Shown one piece after another: positions 6,436-9,618 of a DNA stretch of 9,618 nucleotides. Positions within the stretch are counted from its first letter, which is position 1. Every line of letters begins with the position of its first letter. Made by a program: the position numbers and the translations under genes. Under the pieces are notes generated by a model. The model searched no databases, was not told the origin of the DNA, and saw only the letters and a list, made by a program, of their open reading frames with translations. The stretch comes from Maritimibacter sp. (GTDB lineage: Bacteria > Pseudomonadota > Alphaproteobacteria > Rhodobacterales > Rhodobacteraceae), in assembly GCA_020441225.1 (NCBI GenBank), contig JAGRMP010000056.1, positions 1 through 9,618 on the forward strand, written 5' to 3'.

Positions 6436-7401
6436 TCAGCCCCACAGGGCCGGTTCGGGCGGGTGCACCCCGGCAGCGTCGAAGGCGAGCGGATGGGAGC
6501 GGTCGCGGGCGAGCAGCAAGGGCCCGTCGAGATCGGTCACCAGCGCGCCCTGCGCCACCAGCACGGCGGGGGCCATGGCGAGCGAGGAGCCGACCATGCA
6601 GCCGACCATGATGTCGTAGCCCGCGGCCTCGGCGTCGCGCTTCAAGGCCAGCGCCTCGGTGAGCCCGCCGGTCTTGTCGAGCTTGATGTTGATCGCGTCG
6701 TACTTGCCCGCGAGGCCCGGGAGCGAGGCGCGGTCGTGACAGCTTTCGTCGGCGCAGACCGGCACCGGACGCGCCATGCCGATGAGCGCCGCGTCGTCCC
6801 CCGCGGGCAGCGGCTGTTCGACCAGCGCGACACCGAGGCGGACGAGATGCGGGGCCAGATCGGCATAGACCTGCGGAGACCAGCCCTCGTTGGCGTCGAC
6901 GATGATCTTCGATGTCGGCGCGCCGGCGCGGACGGCTTCGAGACGCGCCATGTCGTCGGGGGTGCCGAGCTTGATCTTGAGGAGCGGGCGGTGGGCATGT
7001 TCGGCGGCCTTGGCGCGCATCGCCTCGGGGCTGCCGAGGCTGAGCGTATAGGCGGTGATCTCGGGGCCCGGGGCGGCGAGCCCGGCAAGCTCCCAGGCGC
7101 GCCGGCCCGCCTGCTTGGCCTCGAGATCCCACAGGGCGCAATCGACCGCGTTGCGCGCCGCGCCGGCCGGCAGAAGGCCCTGCAGCTCGGCGCGGGTGAA
7201 CCGCGCGGGCAGGTCGGCGATCTCGGCGGCGACGCTTTCGAGCGTTTCGCCGTAGCGCGCATAGGGCACACATTCGCCCCGGCCCACCGCGCCATCGTCT
7301 TCAACGGTCACCGTCAGCACCGCGGCCTCGGTCTTGGACCCGCGCGAGATGGTAAACACCTCCGCCAGCGGGAATCGCTCCTCGGTCACCGTCAGGCGCA
7401 T
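6436..7401 (-). CDS. dgcA: N-acetyl-D-glutamate racemase (enolase superfamily; annotated elsewhere as dipeptide epimerase)
   Basis: A 321-residue enolase-superfamily protein of the muconate-lactonizing/L-Ala-D/L-Glu epimerase branch. Residues 1-100 are the capping domain. Then the barrel shows LKIKLG with the K-x-K catalytic pair (K142, K144), metal ligands D169 (VDANEGW), E195 (LVEQPLP) and D218 (CADES), and the opposite-face lysine in INIKLDKTGG (K240). K-x-K on one side and Lys on the other is the signature of 1,1-proton-transfer racemases. Homologues were long called L-Ala-D/L-Glu epimerases. When paired with a DUF1611/DgcN gene, as here, the family has been shown in marine bacteria to racemise N-acetyl-D-Glu to N-acetyl-L-Glu. 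The ATG at 7399-7401 has AAGGA 6 bases upstream; an in-frame TTG 24 bases earlier is less likely. It follows dgcN by 84 bp. A dipeptide epimerase for murein peptides remains an alternative. Confidence 0.88.
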   Translation of the reverse strand: MRLTVTEERFPLAEVFTISRGSKTEAAVLTVTVEDDGAVGRGECVPYARYGETLESVAAEIADLPARFTRAELQGLLPAGAARNAVDCALWDLEAKQAGRRAWELAGLAAPGPEITAYTLSLGSPEAMRAKAAEHAHRPLLKIKLGTPDDMARLEAVRAGAPTSKIIVDANEGWSPQVYADLAPHLVRLGVALVEQPLPAGDDAALIGMARPVPVCADESCHDRASLPGLAGKYDAINIKLDKTGGLTEALALKRDAEAAGYDIMVGCMVGSSLAMAPAVLVAQGALVTDLDGPLLLARDRSHPLAFDAAGVHPPEPALWG

Positions 7402-7404
7402 GGT

Positions 7405-7458
7405 CTTTCCTTCTTTGGTCTTCAAATACCTCGGGGGGTTCGGGGGGCTGGCCCCCCG
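7405..7458 (-). repeat. Intergenic hairpin element with conserved-looking tail before dgcA
   Basis: On the minus strand a perfect 8-bp stem (CGGGGGGC 7441-7448 against GCCCCCCG 7451-7458, only TG between) is followed by CCCCCCGAGGTATTTGAAG and then ACCAAAGAAGGAAAG, whose AAGGA is the ribosome binding site of dgcA. From memory, GC-hairpin plus GTATTTGAAG/ACCAAAGAAG tails recur between genes in Rhodobacteraceae genomes. This would make it a dispersed element rather than a local feature. It may act as an intra-operon attenuator or RNA-end stabiliser between dgcN and dgcA. Repeat status cannot be shown from one copy. Confidence 0.5.
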
Positions 7459-7486
7459 ACACCGGCCCCGACACTGGCCCCGACGC
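7450..7486. repeat. Three short imperfect direct repeats GGCCCCGACAC
   Basis: Plus-strand units at 7450-7462 (with CCCCCC in place of CCCC), 7464-7474 (GGCCCCGACAC) and 7476-7486 (GGCCCCGACGC) run into the dgcN stop codon. The last two have a 12-base period. They look like a small tandem duplication at the gene end, perhaps slippage. Confidence 0.5.
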
Positions 7487-8490
7487 TAGCCCATCGCCAG
7501 GAGGGCATCCACCAGCTTCGCGGCCCCGAACCGGTAGGGGTCGGTCGCGGGCAGGCCCATGCGCGCCTCGATATCGGCGAGATAGGCGGTGGCCTCGTCT
7601 TCGCCCATGTGCTGGGTGTTGACCGAGACCGCGACCACCTCGCAGGCCGGGTTGGCGATGCGGGCGAGCGGCAGGGCCATGTCGCGCAGCGCCTCCAGCG
7701 TCGGCAGGTCGTAGCCCGGCAGCCCGCGCATATGGGCGCGGGTCGGCTCGTGGGCGAGCACCAGCGCATCGGGCTGGCCGCCGTGGATCAGCGCCATGGT
7801 CACGCCGGAATAGGAGACGTGGAACAGGCTGCCCTGGCCCTCGATGTGGTCCCAGTGATCGGCGTCGTTGTCGGGGGTGAGCCATTCCACCGCACCGGCC
7901 ATGAAATCGGCGACCACCGCGTCGAGCGGCACGCCGTCGCCGGTGATCAGGATGCCGGTCTGGCCGGTGGCGCGGAAGCTCGACTTGGCCCCGCGCGCCT
8001 TCATCTCGCGATCCATCGCGAGTGCCGTGTACATCTTGCCGACCGAACAGTCGGTGCCGACGGCGAGCACGCGCTTGCCGGTCCGTTTCACCCCGTTGGC
8101 GATCGGGTATTTGACCGAAGGCACGCGCACGTCGTGCAGGGCCCGGCCGGTGGCCTTTGCGACGGCGGCGAGGTCGGGCTCGTCGCGCAGGAGGTTGTGC
8201 AGGCCGGAGGCGAGGTCGAACCCCTCTTCCAGCGCTTCCACCAGCACCTTTATCCAGGCCTGGCTGATGATCCCGCCGCGGTTGGCGACGCCGATCACAA
8301 GCGTCTTGGCGCCGGCCGCCTTGGCTTCGGCGAGGGTCATGTCGGGCAGGCCGAGATCGGCCTTGCAGCCGTCCATGCGGTACTGGCCGACAGCATTGTC
8401 CGGACGCCAGTCCTTGATGCCCTGTGCCACCTTGGCGGCGAGCCCGTCCGGCGCGTCGCCGAGGAAGAGAAGATAAGGCGTTTCGATCAT
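7486..8490 (-). CDS. dgcN: D-glutamate N-acetyltransferase (DUF1611 family)
   Basis: A 334-residue cytoplasmic protein of the DUF1611 family, now linked to D-glutamate catabolism. DgcN acetylates D-Glu to N-acetyl-D-Glu, which DgcA then racemises. The N-terminal part (residues 1-130) contains a Rossmann-like segment (KTLVIGVANRGG, 62-73). The C-terminal part begins with a P-loop-like GTDCSVGK (145-152) and continues with TGQTGILITGDGVPLD (175-190), IEGQGSLFHVSYSGVT (216-231) and PDALVLAHEPTR (240-251), all typical of the family. The P-loop is unusual for an acyltransferase and marks a NAD/ATP-binding ancestry. The ATG at 8488-8490 has GGAG 6 bases upstream. It is the first gene of the minus-strand unit, followed by dgcA, and diverges from mcl1 across 364 bp. 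The dgcN-dgcA pairing is what makes this functional call more than a domain name. Confidence 0.88.
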   Translation of the reverse strand: MIETPYLLFLGDAPDGLAAKVAQGIKDWRPDNAVGQYRMDGCKADLGLPDMTLAEAKAAGAKTLVIGVANRGGIISQAWIKVLVEALEEGFDLASGLHNLLRDEPDLAAVAKATGRALHDVRVPSVKYPIANGVKRTGKRVLAVGTDCSVGKMYTALAMDREMKARGAKSSFRATGQTGILITGDGVPLDAVVADFMAGAVEWLTPDNDADHWDHIEGQGSLFHVSYSGVTMALIHGGQPDALVLAHEPTRAHMRGLPGYDLPTLEALRDMALPLARIANPACEVVAVSVNTQHMGEDEATAYLADIEARMGLPATDPYRFGAAKLVDALLAMG

Positions 8491-8540
8491 TTGGGTCTCC
8501 GCTGTAGCTGGCCCGAAGTGTCGCGATTTTCTGCGGGAAG

Positions 8541-8591
8541 TCTTCGAAGATGCAACGCGTGCGGGGTAAGATTTCGGAAGAATGTTCGAAC
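8541..8591. promoter_or_regulatory. Two TTCGAA-centred palindromes near dgcN
   Basis: TCTTCGAAGA (8541-8550) and GTTCGAAC (8584-8591) are both perfect palindromes with the same TTCGAA core. Their centres are 42 bp apart, close to four helical turns, and the nearer one lies about 50 bp ahead of the dgcN start. Phased paired sites of this kind suit a dimeric regulator contacting two operators on the same face. No regulator gene is visible in the window. Confidence 0.33.
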
Positions 8592-8603
8592 CTTTCGCGG
8601 ATT

Positions 8604-8620
8604 TGCGACGTATTCTCGCA
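8604..8620. promoter_or_regulatory. Inverted repeat TGCGA-N7-TCGCA
   Basis: Perfect 5-bp arms (8604-8608 and 8616-8620) around an AT-richer 7-base centre lie between the TTCGAA pair and the TTGC-N10-GCAA pair. It includes TTGC at 8603-8606 and CGCA at 8617-8620, so it may be a degenerate relative of the two sites nearer mcl1. Confidence 0.27.
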
Positions 8621-8663
8621 CAGTGCCGCCGGATCGTGCGGTTCCCTCCCGCGGGCGACCTTT

Positions 8664-8681
8664 TTGCGGCCCGGGACGCAA
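8664..8681. promoter_or_regulatory. Inverted repeat TTGC-N10-GCAA, distal copy
   Basis: TTGCG (8664-8668) faces CGCAA (8677-8681), an 18-bp site about 175 bp upstream of the mcl1 start. The same TTGC-N10-GCAA spacing appears again at 8778-8795. Candidate operator; no binding evidence. Confidence 0.35.
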
Positions 8682-8777
8682 GCGGACGGCCGCACCCGAG
8701 CCCGGCGCCGATGCGAATCGCCCTCTGGCCCGGCCGTGCCGCGGCGCGGCGCGTATTCTGCGGCTGCGAGTTAAGCC

Positions 8778-8802
8778 TTGCCCTGTTGGGCGCAACTATC
8801 TA
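8778..8802 (+). promoter_or_regulatory. TTGC-N10-GCAA repeat next to a possible mcl1 -10 box
   Basis: TTGC (8778-8781) and GCAA (8792-8795) have the same spacing as the distal copy. GCCC/GGGC (8780-8783, 8788-8791) adds a second overlapping inverted repeat. One base downstream is TATCTA (8797-8802), a plausible -10 box for mcl1, whose ATG is at 8855. No good -35 is seen at the right distance, so an activator bound at the repeat could replace it. Confidence 0.35.
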
Positions 8803-8854
8803 TCCCTCGACGGAAAGCACGCGAAACAAACTTGCCCACACCACGGAGGCCTCC

Positions 8855-9618
8855 ATGTCGTTCCGCCCGCAACCGCCCGCGCCTGCCCGTCCCAACCGCT
8901 GCCAGCTGTTCGGCCCCGGCTCGCGCCCCGAATTGTTCGAAAAGATGGCCGCCTCGGCCGCCGACGTGATCAACCTCGATCTCGAAGACAGCGTCGCGCC
9001 CGCCGACAAGGACAAGGCGCGCGCCAATATCATCGCCGCCACCCATGACATCGACTGGGGCAACAAGTACCTCAGCGTGCGGATCAACGGGCTCGACACG
9101 CCGTATTGGTACAAGGACGTGGTCGAGCTGCTCGAGAAGGGCTCGGAACGGCTCGACCAGATCATGATCCCGATGGTCGGCGAGGCCGCCGACATCTATG
9201 CCGTCGATGCGCTGGTGACGGCGATCGAGCGGCTGCAGGGGCGGACCAAGAAGATCACCTTCGAAGTGATCATCGAGACCGCCAAGGGACTTGCCCATGT
9301 CGAGGAGATCGCCGCCGCCAGCCCGCGTCTGCAGGCGGTGAGCCTGGGTTACGCCGATTTCGCCGCCTCGATGGGGATGGCGACCACCGGCATCGGCGGC
9401 ACCCAGGAAAACTACTACATGATCCACGAGGGCCAGACCTATTATTCCGACCCGTGGAACTACGTGGTCTCGGCCATCGTCGCGGCCTGCCGCAGCGCGG
9501 GCGTGCTGCCGGTCGACGGGCCGTTCGGCAATTTCTCCGACGACGACGCCTATGTCGCGCATTGCAAGCGGGTGGCGACGCTGGGCATGGTCGGCAAATG
9601 GGCGATCCACCCCAAGCA
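8855..9618 (+). CDS. mcl1: L-malyl-CoA/beta-methylmalyl-CoA lyase (3' end outside window)
   Basis: The frame is open from ATG 8855 to the window end, showing 254 residues of an expected ~318. It is a CitE-like TIM-barrel lyase. Mcl1 cleaves beta-methylmalyl-CoA to glyoxylate and propionyl-CoA and condenses acetyl-CoA with glyoxylate to malyl-CoA in the ethylmalonyl-CoA pathway for acetyl-CoA assimilation. The N-terminus (PARPNRCQLFGPGSRP), NLDLEDSVAP (40-49), SVRINGLDTP with R76, FEVIIETAKG with E141, SLGYADFAASMG with D168, and the GIGGTQENYYM loop match the Rhodobacter enzyme as I recall it. R76, E141 and D168 are the expected CoA/substrate and magnesium-binding residues. GGAGG at 8845-8849 lies 5 bases before the ATG. 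It is divergent from dgcN. Position 107 is Met in IPMVG, where a Lys is usual in the superfamily. Confidence 0.92.
   Translation, partial: MSFRPQPPAPARPNRCQLFGPGSRPELFEKMAASAADVINLDLEDSVAPADKDKARANIIAATHDIDWGNKYLSVRINGLDTPYWYKDVVELLEKGSERLDQIMIPMVGEAADIYAVDALVTAIERLQGRTKKITFEVIIETAKGLAHVEEIAAASPRLQAVSLGYADFAASMGMATTGIGGTQENYYMIHEGQTYYSDPWNYVVSAIVAACRSAGVLPVDGPFGNFSDDDAYVAHCKRVATLGMVGKWAIHPK

Larger units (their letters stand above)
8491..8854. promoter_or_regulatory. Divergent regulatory region between dgcN and mcl1 (364 bp)
   Basis: This stretch must hold the promoters of both the minus-strand dgc unit and the plus-strand mcl1. No frame in it shows consistent coding bias or a known family. 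It contains several inverted repeats, listed separately: two TTCGAA-centred palindromes close to dgcN, one TGCGA-N7-TCGCA repeat, and two TTGC-N10-GCAA repeats nearer mcl1. No strong sigma-70 consensus promoter is evident for dgcN. Confidence 0.6.

Noticed and set aside
4737..6611. 624-codon plus-strand open frame across the transaminase and exonuclease region
   Set aside because: It is the antisense shadow of two minus-strand genes with clear catalytic motifs. Its translation is Arg/Gly/Ala/Asp-rich with no domain.
8491..8854. A hidden small gene, riboswitch or RNA gene in the divergent region
   Set aside because: No frame has consistent codon bias, no tRNA-like cloverleaf or recognised riboswitch core was seen, and the inverted repeats are better explained as operators.
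6091..9048. 985-codon plus-strand open frame across dgcA, dgcN and the divergent region
   Set aside because: It is an artefact of high GC content, where antisense stops are rare. It runs over two recognised minus-strand genes, an intergenic region and the start of mcl1 in another frame.

Overview
The window is very GC-rich, uses G or C at almost every third codon position, and carries gene families typical of Alphaproteobacteria. The strongest taxonomic clue is the partial gene at the right edge. It reads as the L-malyl-CoA/beta-methylmalyl-CoA lyase (Mcl1) of the ethylmalonyl-CoA pathway and closely matches the Rhodobacter protein as I remember it. A membrane-anchored helix-hairpin-helix protein and a hairpin followed by a GGTATTTGAAGACCAAAG tract also fit the Rhodobacteraceae/Paracoccaceae. 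No rRNA, tRNA, CRISPR array, insertion sequence or phage gene was found. This looks like ordinary chromosome.

Layout. (1) 1-854, plus strand: the C-terminal two thirds of an N-formylglutamate amidohydrolase, then a DUF1244 protein. (2) 876-1259, minus strand: a small single-pass membrane protein of unknown function, convergent with DUF1244. (3) 1454-2245, plus strand: a DODA-type extradiol dioxygenase. (4) 2246-2510: a gene-poor stretch ending in a strong GC-rich hairpin. (5) 2511-4725, minus strand: a two-gene unit of a BON-like/OmpA envelope protein followed by a membrane-anchored helix-hairpin-helix protein. (6) 4866-8490, minus strand: a four-gene unit transcribed in the order dgcN, dgcA, DEDDh exonuclease, D-amino-acid transaminase. 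(7) 8491-8854: a 364-bp divergent regulatory region. (8) 8855-9618, plus strand: mcl1, cut by the window end.

The most interesting part is the four-gene minus-strand unit. DgcN (N-acetyltransferase) and DgcA (N-acetyl-glutamate racemase) are the two known steps that turn D-glutamate into N-acetyl-L-glutamate. A fold-type IV transaminase of the D-amino-acid aminotransferase family lies at the end of the same unit. Such an enzyme could move amino groups from D-alanine and other D-amino acids onto 2-oxoglutarate to make D-glutamate. Together they would form a funnel from assorted D-amino acids to L-glutamate, with only the deacetylase missing from the window. The embedded exonuclease has no obvious place in this chemistry. 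The divergent region between dgcN and mcl1 holds several unexplained inverted repeats that are candidate operators. The operon function and operator roles are inference. The family assignments rest on visible motifs.
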